Under the pieces are notes generated by a model. That model made no database searches. It saw only the letters and a program-made list of their open reading frames with translations, and had not been told where the DNA came from. A program made the translations under genes and the position numbers. Of a DNA stretch of 64,000 nt, positions 19,115 to 27,712 are shown piece after piece. The DNA is from Semisulcospira habei. Lineage: Eukaryota; Mollusca; Gastropoda; Semisulcospiridae. Each line of letters starts with the position of its first letter. The first letter of the stretch is position 1. The stretch lies in NCBI GenBank assembly GCA_036245525.1, contig BTPG01000005.1, positions 132,738,250-132,802,249 on the forward strand. Reading direction: 5' to 3'.

Positions 19115-22100
19115 TCTCTATCTTGGCTTGACTTCGCGAACGAAGATTTTATAGGAGTTGACCATGACGTCTGCAGGCTTGTTCGTGGCTGCGGAGGCCA
19201 ATCCGGGACAGGCAGGTTCGACCGCAGTGGCTGCAGGGGAAGGTATGGCCAGGGTTCTGAGCCGCGGCATCTCTGTTTTTTCTCCTGAGCCGCTTGTCTT
19301 TAAGGCCAGCTCTGCGAGAGTCCTCAAATGAGACAGCTGCCTTGTAAATGGTGGAGCGCCAGGTGTCACGGTCCGCAGCAAGCGAAGACCACTGGTGGTG
19401 GTCGATTTGGCAGGCACTAAGTGACTTCTTGAGACAGTCTTTGTATCTCTTCTTTGGTGCCCCTCTGTCACGGTGTCCAGTAGCAAGCTCGCCGAACAGT
19501 GTGATCTTTGGTAGGCGATGATCCTCCATCCTGGAGACATGCCCCGCCCAGCGGAGCTGTGTCCGCAGCAGCAAAGCCTCGATGCTCACAGTTTCAGCCT
19601 GTTCAAGGACCTCGACGTTGGTGACATAGTCACTCCAGTGAATGCCCAGGATGGTACGCAGGCAGCGCTGGTGGAAGCGTTCGAGGAGTCGTAGTTGGCT
19701 GTGGTAGAGGGCCCAGGACTCGGAACCATACAGCAGGGTGGTGAGGACCACAGCTCTGTACACGCTGATCTTGGTGCCTGTTTTCAGCTGTTGATTGTGC
19801 CACACCCGCTTGAAAAGTCGCACGAAAGCGCTGTTCGCTTTTGCCAGCCTGCTGTCAAGCTCCTTGTCCAGCTTGGCGTCCGACGTGATAATGCAGCCAA
19901 GGTAGGTAAACTGGTGCACTGACTTTAGTTCAGACTCGCCAATGGTGATGTGAGGAGGGCGATACACTGTCTTGGGTGCCGGCTGATGGAGGACCTCTGT
20001 CTTTTTCAGACTGACCTCGAGTCCAAAGAGCTGGGCAGCATCTGCGAAGCAAGACGTGATGCGCTGCAGGGCTCTCTCTGTGTGTGCAACGAGGGCAACA
20101 TCATCAGCAAAAAGCAGCTCACGAATCAGTTGGTCTAGGGTTTTCGTGTGGGCCTGCAGTCGTCTGAGGTTGAACAGGCTGCCATCGAGACGATACCTGA
20201 TGTACACTGCATCGTCATCATCGAGGTCCACTGTGGCCTGCTTCAACATCATGCTAAAAAAGATGGTGAAGAGGGTCGGTGCCAGCACGCAGCCCTGCTT
20301 TACGCCGTTGAGAATAGGGAATGGTTCTGAGAGGTCATTGTTGAGTCTGACCTGGCCTTGCTGGTCCTCGTGTAACTGGACAATCATGTTGAGGAACTTT
20401 GGGGGACAGCCAAGTCGCTCCAGGATCTGCCACATGCCTTGCCTGCTCACAGTGTCGAACGCTTTTGTTAGGTCGACAAATGTTACGTACAGCCCTTTGT
20501 TCTGCTCGCGGCACTTCTCCTGTAGCTGTCTCAGCACAAAGACCATATCGGTGGTGCTCCTGTTTGCTCTGAAGCCACACTGGCCCTCTGGGAGTTGGTC
20601 TTCAGCGATGGCAGGTACCAGCCGGTTCAGGAGCAGCCTTGCAAGGATTTTCCCAGCAATGGACAGCAGGGTAATTCCCCGATAGTTGGAACAGTCAGAC
20701 TTCTCGCCTCTGTTCTTGTACAGGGTGATAACGACTGCATCACGGAGATCTTTTGGTAGTGTTCCTTCCTCCCAGCAGCAGAGAAAGAGGTCATGGAGCT
20801 TGTTGTGCAGTGCTGTGCCTCCTTGTTTCCAGATCTCTGGCGGTATTCCATCAATGCCTGCTGCTTTGCCACTCTCGAGCTGGTGGATGGCTGTGAGGGT
20901 CTCTTCAGCGGTGGGCGGTTCGTCCAATTCAACCTTTACTGGGAGGTGTGGGATTTGTAGGACGACTGCTTCTTGAACAGTGCGCTCAGCGCTGAAGAGG
21001 CTCTGAAAGTATTCCGACCAGCGGTTCAAGATGGAGGTATTATCTGTGAGGAGTGCCTGGCCATTCGCGCTTCGCAGGGGACTTTGTACCAGGTGCCTGG
21101 GGCCATACACTGCTTTCAGTGCTTCGTAGAAGCCCCTGTAGTCACCATTGTCAGCGCAAAGCTGGGTCCTCTGTGCAAGTCTGGTCCACCACTCATTCTG
21201 GAGATCTCTGAGCTTGCGCTGGAGACTGCTGCAGACGAGGCGGAAGGCAGACTTCTTCACAGGGCAGGAAGGCTGGGCTAGGTGGGCCTGATGGGCGGCT
21301 CTTTTTTTTGCTAGGTGTTCCTGGATCTCTACATCGTTTTCGTCAAACCAGTCTTTGTTCTTCTTTCTGGCGAAACCCAAGACTTCTGCAGAGGATTTTG
21401 CAATAGCAGTTTTCAGTTGTTCCCAAAGTGTTTCAGGGGAGGAGTCTACTGGGTCCGCTGTGTCTTTGAGCCTGCGCTGTAAATCTGTCTGAAAGGCAGC
21501 TTTCACATCGTCACGCTGAAGGCTGGCAACATCGAGCTTTTTCTTGGGGGGCCCCCATTTCTTGGGTTTTGGCTTGAAGTGGAGCCTGAGTTTGCAGCGG
21601 ACAAGGCGGTGGTCAGTGTGGCACTCTGCGCTGGGCATCACTCTGGTGAGGAGGACGTCACTGCGGTCCCTCTGACGCACTAGGACATAGTCGATAAGGT
21701 GCCAGTGTTTGGAGCGAGGATGCATCCAGGTGGTCTTTCGACTGTCCTTTTGCTGAAAAGTAGTGTTGGTGATGACCAGTTGCTGCTCTGCACAGAACTC
21801 CAACAGTAGGCGGCCATTGTCATTGCAGTTCCCCACGCCATGCTTGCCGAGGACTCCTTTCCAGGCTTCAGAGTCCTGGCCCACTCTGGCGTTGAAGTCG
21901 CCAAGGATGATGACTTTGTCGTCTGCAGGGGTACTCTGTAGGAGGCTGCGCAGGTCAGTGTAAAACTTGTCCTTTTCAGCAGGCTCTGCCAGGAGGGTTG
22001 GGGAGTACACACTGAGAAGGGTGACGTGTTGCTGGTGTCTCAGTGGGAGGCGCATGGACATGATGTGGTCTGAGTGGCCCGTTGGTAGGTTTTCCAGCTT

Positions 22101-22334
22101 AGTCGCAATGGATGTCTTGACCATGAAACCCACGCCTGAGAGCCGTCTTTCTGATGCAGGCCTGCCTGACCAGTAGAGGGTGTACCCAGCACCAAGTTCT
22201 TGGAGGCTGCCTTCGTCCGGAAGGCGTACTTCGCTGAGTGCGGCGATGTCGATGTTTAACCTCCGCAATTCATGGGCAATGAGGGCGGAGCGACGTTCAG
22301 GGCGTCCGCTGTCTGCTTTGTCGAGCACCCTAAT
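19115..22334 (-). mobile_element. LINE copy 1 (EN-RT family), 5'-truncated, inside the mariner
   Basis: Flanked by a 7-bp repeat CACCCTA (19108-19114 and 22326-22332). It is almost identical to the copy at 49646-53400 but lacks the 5' untranslated region and the first codons. The 3' untranslated region is very short. This is a target-primed insertion with 5' truncation. Confidence 0.88.
19149..22328 (-). CDS. LINE endonuclease-reverse transcriptase, open but 5'-truncated
   Basis: An uninterrupted frame of 1059 codons. An AP-type endonuclease spans roughly residues 1-240 (DIAALSEVRLPDEGS, VIILGDFNARVGQDSEAWKG, HLIDYVLVRQRD, TDHRLV). The RT spans roughly 440-740 (KAAGIDGIPPEIW, SNYRGITLLSIAGKILAR, FVDLTKAFDTVSRQGMW, GVKQGCVLAPTLF, LLFADDVAL with the FADD catalytic motif). 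A C-terminal CCHC/C2H2-like finger near 1030-1052 reads CSHCGRTCLSRIGLRSHEQAC. There is no ATG at the start: the frame opens at the truncation point, and the endonuclease residues around the WNIRT motif (catalytic Asn) present in copy 2 are missing. The clade is not assigned; a single ORF with a short 3' UTR would suit an RTE-like group. Confidence 0.88.
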   Translation of the reverse strand: MLDKADSGRPERRSALIAHELRRLNIDIAALSEVRLPDEGSLQELGAGYTLYWSGRPASERRLSGVGFMVKTSIATKLENLPTGHSDHIMSMRLPLRHQQHVTLLSVYSPTLLAEPAEKDKFYTDLRSLLQSTPADDKVIILGDFNARVGQDSEAWKGVLGKHGVGNCNDNGRLLLEFCAEQQLVITNTTFQQKDSRKTTWMHPRSKHWHLIDYVLVRQRDRSDVLLTRVMPSAECHTDHRLVRCKLRLHFKPKPKKWGPPKKKLDVASLQRDDVKAAFQTDLQRRLKDTADPVDSSPETLWEQLKTAIAKSSAEVLGFARKKNKDWFDENDVEIQEHLAKKRAAHQAHLAQPSCPVKKSAFRLVCSSLQRKLRDLQNEWWTRLAQRTQLCADNGDYRGFYEALKAVYGPRHLVQSPLRSANGQALLTDNTSILNRWSEYFQSLFSAERTVQEAVVLQIPHLPVKVELDEPPTAEETLTAIHQLESGKAAGIDGIPPEIWKQGGTALHNKLHDLFLCCWEEGTLPKDLRDAVVITLYKNRGEKSDCSNYRGITLLSIAGKILARLLLNRLVPAIAEDQLPEGQCGFRANRSTTDMVFVLRQLQEKCREQNKGLYVTFVDLTKAFDTVSRQGMWQILERLGCPPKFLNMIVQLHEDQQGQVRLNNDLSEPFPILNGVKQGCVLAPTLFTIFFSMMLKQATVDLDDDDAVYIRYRLDGSLFNLRRLQAHTKTLDQLIRELLFADDVALVAHTERALQRITSCFADAAQLFGLEVSLKKTEVLHQPAPKTVYRPPHITIGESELKSVHQFTYLGCIITSDAKLDKELDSRLAKANSAFVRLFKRVWHNQQLKTGTKISVYRAVVLTTLLYGSESWALYHSQLRLLERFHQRCLRTILGIHWSDYVTNVEVLEQAETVSIEALLLRTQLRWAGHVSRMEDHRLPKITLFGELATGHRDRGAPKKRYKDCLKKSLSACQIDHHQWSSLAADRDTWRSTIYKAAVSFEDSRRAGLKDKRLRRKNRDAAAQNPGHTFPCSHCGRTCLSRIGLRSHEQACRRHGQLL

Positions 22335-22409
22335 ATCTTAGTATGTAACTGTCAAATATCAGGTGTTTGCGATTTCAACAACTGTGTCTTTTTTTAGGTA
22401 GAATCTGTG

Positions 22410-23477
22410 ATGGCAGAGGCACAAGGAAGTTTCACGACGTTGGAGTTACGGGCCGTCATGAAGTTTTTGTTTCTTCAGAAAAAAATCAGCAAAGGACATT
22501 CACACTGAGATGTCACAAACACTGGGGGAGAAGTGTCCTCCCTACAGCACTGCCAAAAACCTGGACATCTCATTTCAAGACTGGGCATTTTACCGTTAAA
22601 GATGAGCCCCCCTGGGAGCCCCCCCAACCTCAACTGAACGGGCAACCTGCGATGCTGTCCATGAGCTGATTATGGAGTACCGGCGAATATCCGCAAAAAA
22701 GATAGCCCAGATACTGGACATCGCACGGGAGCGTGTTGGGTTTGATATCTTCACTATCCTAGACATGCGCAAGCTTTCAGCGAAGTGGGTGCCGAAATGT
22801 TTGAACAGTGATCAGAGGAAGGAACGCGTTGACGCATCCAAAGCCGTTTTGGCCCATTTTTGCAGCTGCACGCGACTTTTGGGCTAGGTTAGATACCAAG
22901 GATGAAACCTGGCTTCACATCTATGATCCTGCAACCAAGGAACAGTCAAAGGAATGGCGCCACAGTGGGTCCCCGCGGCCGAAGAAGTTCTGCACCCAGA
23001 AATCGGCCCAAAAAAGTCATGGCGTCCGTTTAATGGGACAAGGAAGGTATTCTGTTGGTGGACTACCTACCTCAGGGCTCTAGTATCACCGGACAGTATT
23101 ATGCAAACCTCCTGGACCAGCTGAAAGAGGCGATTAAGACGAAACGACGTGGAAAGTTGACCAAAGGGGTCATTTTTTTGCAGGACAATGCACCTGCGCA
23201 CATGTCCAACGTTGTGGCTGCCAAATTGAACACCTTGGGTTTCCAATTGGTCCACCATACCTCCTACTCGCCTGACCTGGCCCCTTCGGACTATTATCTG
23301 TTCCCGAACTCGAAGAAACACCTTAAGGGGCAACGTTTTGAGGACATTTCTGACGTCACACATGCTGCTGACAGCTGGTTTGAGGCTCAACCAACGGACT
23401 TTTATTTGAACGGTCTAGAAAAACTGCAAATACGCTGTACCAAGTGCATCAGTCTCAGGGGGGAATATGTTGAGTAA
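22410..23477 (+). pseudogene. Mariner transposase, frameshifted
   Basis: The start ATG at 22410 opens a mariner-like N-terminus (RAVMKFLFLQKK). The helix-turn-helix and linker regions continue in shifted frames to LSAKWVPKCLNSDQRKERV at 22750-22830. Catalytic regions follow: KDETWLHIYDPATKEQS, then VDYLPQGSSITGQYYANLL, QDNAPAH and SPDLAPSDYYLF, with 34 residues between the last two Asp (DD34D), ending at LRGEYVE. Several indels and stops separate the pieces, so no functional enzyme is made from this copy. Confidence 0.9.
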
Positions 23478-23654
23478 ATGGGTTATTTCATAACTCTGGC
23501 TCTCTTCTTTCTGGTCAAAGCCAGGAACTTATCAGCACCCCCTCATAGACAGGCCCGGTCCCGCTGGTCTCGTGACTCCAGGCTGAGTGCGGCGAGGGCC
23601 CTTGAAGCCGCATGGCGCCCACAGGTAGAGTGCGACCCTGGATCCAACGAGACA

Positions 23655-23898
23655 CCAGAAAATCCTTTGGCCCAGTGAGACCTGCTGTTTGAGTTTCTGC
23701 AACCCGAAGTCCGCATCCGCGTGCAGCGTAGTTAATATCAACTCTGCACAGTTCACAATACGCAAGCCCACAGGCCGCTAACTTGCGGATATACTGAGCG
23801 AGGAGCTCGACATTTACAGTTTTCTCGAGCCAAGTCCATCTCCAAATATTCTTGGCTCCAGAATCATCTCCACGTTTAGATATTTTTCTCTCCGGCAT
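23655..23898 (-). pseudogene. Zinc-finger-like exon fragment (W-rich, CELC motif)
   Basis: From an ATG at 23898 the minus strand reads a Lys/Asp-rich start, then KNIWRWTWLEKTVNVE, then YIRKLAACGLAYCELCRVDI. A Trp-rich entry followed by a single C-x2-C resembles the N-terminal BED-like finger of proteins tied to DNA transposons in lancelets and molluscs; this is from memory of the family style, and no His pair is visible. It is not DIRS or mariner sequence and sits directly between the mariner right end and DIRS-A. It may be a captured exon or a remnant of another element. Confidence 0.4.
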
Positions 23899-23899
23899 A

Positions 23900-24114
23900 T
23901 CGACCAGACTACGACTACCACCAAAGACCGGAAGCGACCTGTGCGAGCTAAAGTTAACGCCTCGCTCAATTTAGAATACGTGGTTTGGGGATATCCGCCA
24001 CGTAAAGATCGCGAATCCGGTATTGGAATAGTGACTTTACGATATTTTTTTTTTGGCGGAATTTTTCTTCTTCGGCGGATTGACAGCTTCATTTAAGCGG
24101 AAATCCGCCAAAAA
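23900..24114. other. AT-rich left flank of DIRS-A with a short hairpin
   Basis: TTTTGGCGGAATTTTT pairs partly with AAATCCGCCAAAA near 24050-24113 around a loop of about 40 bases. DIRS-A joins at the AAA of this hairpin. Nothing else was recognised. Confidence 0.45.
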
Positions 24115-24338
24115 CGTATTTTTCTTTAAAATAAGTTTTTTTGAAAAATACTTACCGATGGTATTACAACTAGGAAATGTTTCTTAGCTAGTCTAATTTT
24201 AGCCCAAAAATTGTTGTGTACGATAATGGCCATGATGGCAGGAGAGGGGCGCCATAGGTTAGGCGGAAACCCGGTAGCCTCCCTTCCGGTTCAACCACGC
24301 ATGTGCTCAGTGCTCAAATCACCAGTCAGTTTCTTAGC
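24115..24338. repeat. Left (3') terminal inverted repeat of DIRS-A
   Basis: The outer 35 bp are specific to this end; the rest matches the reverse complement of 30417-30619. It carries the minus-strand donor GTAAGT at 24155-24150. Confidence 0.92.
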
Positions 24339-24378
24339 GGAGCAGCGGCGAGCGGGGCAGGTGGGAGGGACCTTCGAG

Positions 24379-24474
24379 TAATACCATCGGTAAGTATTTT
24401 TCAAAAAAACTTATTTTAAAGAAAAATACGTTTGTTTTCTCAAAACACATTACCGATGGTATTACAACTAGGAA
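24379..24474. repeat. Internal complementary region of DIRS-A
   Basis: It consists of the complement of the left outer end (ACTTATTTTAAAGAAAAATACG) immediately followed by the complement of the right outer end (TTTGTTTTCTCAAAACACAT). In the DIRS model this region guides end completion of the circular form. Confidence 0.92.
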
Positions 24475-24589
24475 GAATCCCGAAAAGGAGGTGGGTGCCG
24501 CTAACTGCCCCTACCCCTGCCATCGAAGCTACTAGAAGAGTCCACCCCAAGCAACCTCCCTCTAATTTTAGTGAAGATACTTACGGCGC

Positions 24590-27500
24590 CTAGGGCGCCG
24601 GGAGGGAGTGTTGCGCCGCCACGATGTCTCCCACCAGCGCTAGGTTCTGCCGCTGGCCGGAGAGGTCCCTCAGGTAGAAGCGAGCGAAGGTGTTCTCTGT
24701 TCGCCAGCCCACAGCCGCCACGATGTCCTTGACCGCACAGTTGCGTTCGAATGCGAGGCTCGTGGCCATGGCTCTGATCTCGTGCGCCCTGATCCTCATG
24801 CGTTTTGCTGCATCAGGGGCGAGTTCCTGGTAGGCGGATCGTATCACCCACCGAAGCCAGGAGGATATAGTCTGGGCTGAGATGTCGTTTCTACCTGGGG
24901 ACAGAGGAAGAAAAAGGCGGGTGCGTCCCCTGCGGAGGGGCTTGGTCCGGCGCAGGTACACACGTAACGCTCGAACTGGGTCCTGTTGCCGGGACTCTCG
25001 ATCGGAGCATGGTTCTCTGAGAGGTAGTATGGTGACCAGTTGTGGTGCCACGAGTGGAGATCTGGTCTTGGCTAGGAAGGTCGGGTCGGGAAGCAGCTGC
25101 ACCGAACCGTCCGTCCGGAACTGTAAACAGTTGGGGCGAGTAGAGAGGGCGTGCAGCTCACTGACTCTGGAGGCTGAGGCGAGGGCTAGCAAGAAGCAGG
25201 TCTTCCGCGTCACGTCCGGTAGTCTCGCCAGCTGTAACGGCTCAAAGCGGGCCGAGTTGAGCCAAGTAAGGACCCAAGGTAGGTCCCAACGTGGCAGCAG
25301 TGTCCGTAGAGCGGGACGATGCAGACCGAAATGGCCCATCAGATCGGCGAGGTCCTTGCAGGCGCCCGGGTCGGGACGTCCTAGATGCCTGTAAGTATCA
25401 GCGATCATGGCCAAGTAACCTCGAATGGTGATGGGAGCTAAACGCTGGTCGTGAAAAAGCCAGAGGAAGAAATCCGCCAGCTGAGGGACTGTCAACTCGG
25501 TGGGGGAGAGGCGTCTGTCGTCACACCAGGTGCTTAGAACTCTCCACTTGCCCTCGTAAACTCGTCTGGTCGAGGCTCTGCGGGCTGTAGCGATCGCGTC
25601 CACTGCCGCACCTGAGAAGCCTCTAGCGGAGAGGGCTTGCCGGACAACCTCCAGGCGTGGAGGAGGAGACGTTCTGGACAAGGATGGTACAGCGTCTGCC
25701 GCGGTTGCTTGAGCATCGTTCGTGGAGTGGGTAGCTGTAGTGGGGGGGTCGTCGCCAGATTCAGGAGGTCGGTCGTCCACGACCTGGTCCAACAAAACGG
25801 GGCCACCATAAACAGGATAGTGTTGCTGCCCCTGAGCTTGAGAAGAACCTTGGGGATGAGGACCGTGGGTGGGTAGGCGTAGGCGACCAGTCCATCCCAG
25901 GAGATGGAGAGGGCGTCCACTGCCCAGGCCAAGGGGTCTGGAATCGGCGAGACGAACAGAGGGAGTTGGCGATTCCATCTCGTGGCAAATAGGTCGATCA
26001 TGGGTGACTCCCAGGTAGCGCCGATCATCCGAAAGATGTCTGGACGCAGTGACCACTCGGTGTGCAGTAGCTGACCGCGACGGGAGAGGGAGTCGGCCAG
26101 CACATTCAAGTGGCCCGGGATATGTCGAGCACGGAGAGAAATGTCCCGATCCTCGCACCACCGGAGCACTTGGTACAGGAGGATGCAGAGAGATGGGGAG
26201 CGGGTACCGCCCTGCTTCTGGATGTAGGCGACGACCGTAGAGTTGTCCGACAACACCAGTAGCTCCCGGTGAGGCAGGCGAGCTTCCCACACACGAAGGG
26301 CTTGCCAGACGGCTTCCAGTTCCAACCAGTTGATGTGTCGGTCCCGGAGGTCCAGGTCCCACCGGCCGGAGGCCGTCTCGAAGGAGGGTAGAAGGTGTGC
26401 TCCCCAACCGGAGAGGCTCGCGTCTACGCAGATGGAGAGGGAGGGTGGAGAGGGAGGGCGGTGGCGAGAACAGCGGCACTCCTGTTGCGAGCCAGAGGGG
26501 GTCCGCCCAGCGTAGAAGGTGAGGACGGAGCAACGACGGAATCAGAACCGGAGACTCTAGGTCGGAGGTCGAAGGACGCCAGTGTAGCAGAAGGTGCAAC
26601 TGTAGCGGCCGGGAGTAGAGACGTCCTAACGGAATAAGGTCTGCTGCCGCGCTCATCAGCCCCAGCAACTGAAGCCACTGCCTGGCGGGAATCGAAGACT
26701 TCTGGGATACCTGCCGAGCTAGTTCCGCCAGCTTCTGAATGCGGGGTTCGGGCAGCCGGACGATATTGCGGTCGGTGTAGAACTCCATGCCTAGGTGGAC
26801 GAAATGGCGTGACGGCACGAGGTCGGACTTGCCGAAGTTGACTATGAAGCCCAGCGTCTTGAGGAGCTGAAGCAAGGCATCCCGGTCCACCTCCAAGGCG
26901 GCAGAGGCCTGATTCTTCAGGAGCAGGTCGTCCAGGTAGTTGGACGTGGGGCTCGTGGAGGTCCGACGGGCTTTGGCTACCACTGCGTCCATGATGCGTG
27001 TGAAGACCCATGGGCTGAGGTTGAGGCCGAAGGGAAGTGCGCGGAACTGGTATACCACACCCTCGAAGGCGAAGCGTAGATAGCGTCTGGACGCTGGGTG
27101 CATGGGCACGTGAAGGTAAGCATCCGCGAGGTCCAGGCTGATTGCAAAGTCGAGGGGTTGCACCGAGGCACGCAGGGCCCGAGCTGTCTCCATGCGAAAG
27201 CGTGGCGCTACTATAAACTTGTTGAGTGCGGACAGGTCGATCACAGGACGCCACTTGCCGCCCGGCTTGGGAACTACAAACAGCCGGCTGTAGAAAGCTG
27301 GGGAGTCGAGACGCGTCACCACCTCTGTCGCTGCTTTCCGAAGTAGGGCGGTCACCTCGTTGCGCAGAGCGTCTGCCTTGAGCTGGTCTGTCGGAACCAA
27401 GGTCCACGCCGGAGTACGTTGCAGTGGGGGCGGGGACCGAAAGGAGATCCGCAGACCGAGGGAGATGGTTGAAAGAATCCAGGGGTCGTCCGGGAACAGC

Positions 27501-27712
27501 GCCCGCCAGGCGGAGCTGTGCCGTGCGAGCCTCCCGCCGACCGGAGGTCCCAGCGCGGTCGACGGAGCCCGAAGGTGGAGAACGTCAGAAGGCCCTGCCC
27601 CGCCCGGGGCGTCGGGCAGGCTTGGGCCAGGTCCTGGGAGCGGGGGCCGAAGAGGATCCTGCAGTGGGACGGGTACGGGGGAAGGCAGGGGGCCTGGGGG
27701 GGAGACGTCCAC
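24590..27712 (-). CDS. DIRS ORF2: RT and tyrosine recombinase, with frame-switched middle
   Basis: A 1040-codon open frame overlapping the end of ORF1 by 128 bp. The RT spans about residues 110-400: FVVPKPGGKWRPVIDLSALN, the catalytic Asp of ISLDLADAYLHV, and SNYLDDLLL (YLDD at 259-262). The tyrosine recombinase spans about 686-1020: a core Arg in ASASRVSELHAL (about 849), HEIR (His about 977, Arg about 980), GWRTENTFARFYL with the likely nucleophile Tyr at about 1013. All visible catalytic residues are kept. Between about residues 422 and 685 the sequence is Pro/Arg/Ser-rich without family features; the RNase H is encoded there in another frame (see 25534-26450). The protein as read is thus a frame mosaic. 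Two small indels, or real frameshifting, must separate RT, RNase H and recombinase. Confidence 0.9.
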   Translation of the reverse strand: MDVSPPGPLPSPVPVPLQDPLRPPLPGPGPSLPDAPGGAGPSDVLHLRAPSTALGPPVGGRLARHSSAWRALFPDDPWILSTISLGLRISFRSPPPLQRTPAWTLVPTDQLKADALRNEVTALLRKAATEVVTRLDSPAFYSRLFVVPKPGGKWRPVIDLSALNKFIVAPRFRMETARALRASVQPLDFAISLDLADAYLHVPMHPASRRYLRFAFEGVVYQFRALPFGLNLSPWVFTRIMDAVVAKARRTSTSPTSNYLDDLLLKNQASAALEVDRDALLQLLKTLGFIVNFGKSDLVPSRHFVHLGMEFYTDRNIVRLPEPRIQKLAELARQVSQKSSIPARQWLQLLGLMSAAADLIPLGRLYSRPLQLHLLLHWRPSTSDLESPVLIPSLLRPHLLRWADPLWLATGVPLFSPPPSLSTLPLHLRRREPLRLGSTPSTLLRDGLRPVGPGPPGPTHQLVGTGSRLASPSCVGSSPASPGATGVVGQLYGRRLHPEAGRYPLPISLHPPVPSAPVVRGSGHFSPCSTYPGPLECAGRLPLPSRSATAHRVVTASRHLSDDRRYLGVTHDRPICHEMESPTPSVRLADSRPLGLGSGRPLHLLGWTGRLRLPTHGPHPQGSSQAQGQQHYPVYGGPVLLDQVVDDRPPESGDDPPTTATHSTNDAQATAADAVPSLSRTSPPPRLEVVRQALSARGFSGAAVDAIATARRASTRRVYEGKWRVLSTWCDDRRLSPTELTVPQLADFFLWLFHDQRLAPITIRGYLAMIADTYRHLGRPDPGACKDLADLMGHFGLHRPALRTLLPRWDLPWVLTWLNSARFEPLQLARLPDVTRKTCFLLALASASRVSELHALSTRPNCLQFRTDGSVQLLPDPTFLAKTRSPLVAPQLVTILPLREPCSDRESRQQDPVRALRVYLRRTKPLRRGRTRLFLPLSPGRNDISAQTISSWLRWVIRSAYQELAPDAAKRMRIRAHEIRAMATSLAFERNCAVKDIVAAVGWRTENTFARFYLRDLSGQRQNLALVGDIVAAQHSLPAP
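25534..26450 (-). CDS. DIRS RNase H in a second frame inside ORF2
   Basis: In a minus-strand frame different from ORF2 the reading includes ICVDASLSGWGAHL near 26430, LELEAVWQALRVWEARL, ELLVLSDNSTVVAYIQKQGG and HIPGHLNVLADSLSR. These give the four acidic residues of RNase H (Asp in VDAS, Glu in ELEAVW, Asp in LSDN, Asp in LADS). It continues past the domain through MIDLFATRWNRQLPLFVSP, a segment following RNase H in DIRS polyproteins, and ends at 25534. The surrounding ORF2 frame stays open through the same DNA, which hides the shift. The upstream limit is where the RT frame stops showing family motifs, about 26450. Confidence 0.85.

Larger units (their letters stand above)
19034..23545 (+). 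mobile_element. Mariner transposon carrying a LINE insertion
   Basis: Inverted ends of about 28 bp (CGAGGGGGTGCTGATAAG... and its complement ending at 23545) are flanked by TA on both sides (19032-19033 and 23546-23547), the mariner target. The transposase remnant lies at 22410-23477. The 5' untranslated part is interrupted at about 19115 by a 3.2-kb LINE. Without it the mariner would be about 1.3 kb, the usual size. Confidence 0.92.

Noticed and set aside
20056..20685. 209-codon plus-strand ORF, repeated at 50475-51047
   Set aside because: Both copies are complements of the LINE RT coding strand.
24882..25394. 170-codon plus-strand ORF
   Set aside because: Antisense shadow of the GC-rich recombinase coding region of DIRS-A.
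26424..27407. 327-codon minus-strand ORF overlapping the DIRS-A RT
   Set aside because: It reads the RT DNA in a different frame and has no motifs; ORF2 carries the RT signatures there.
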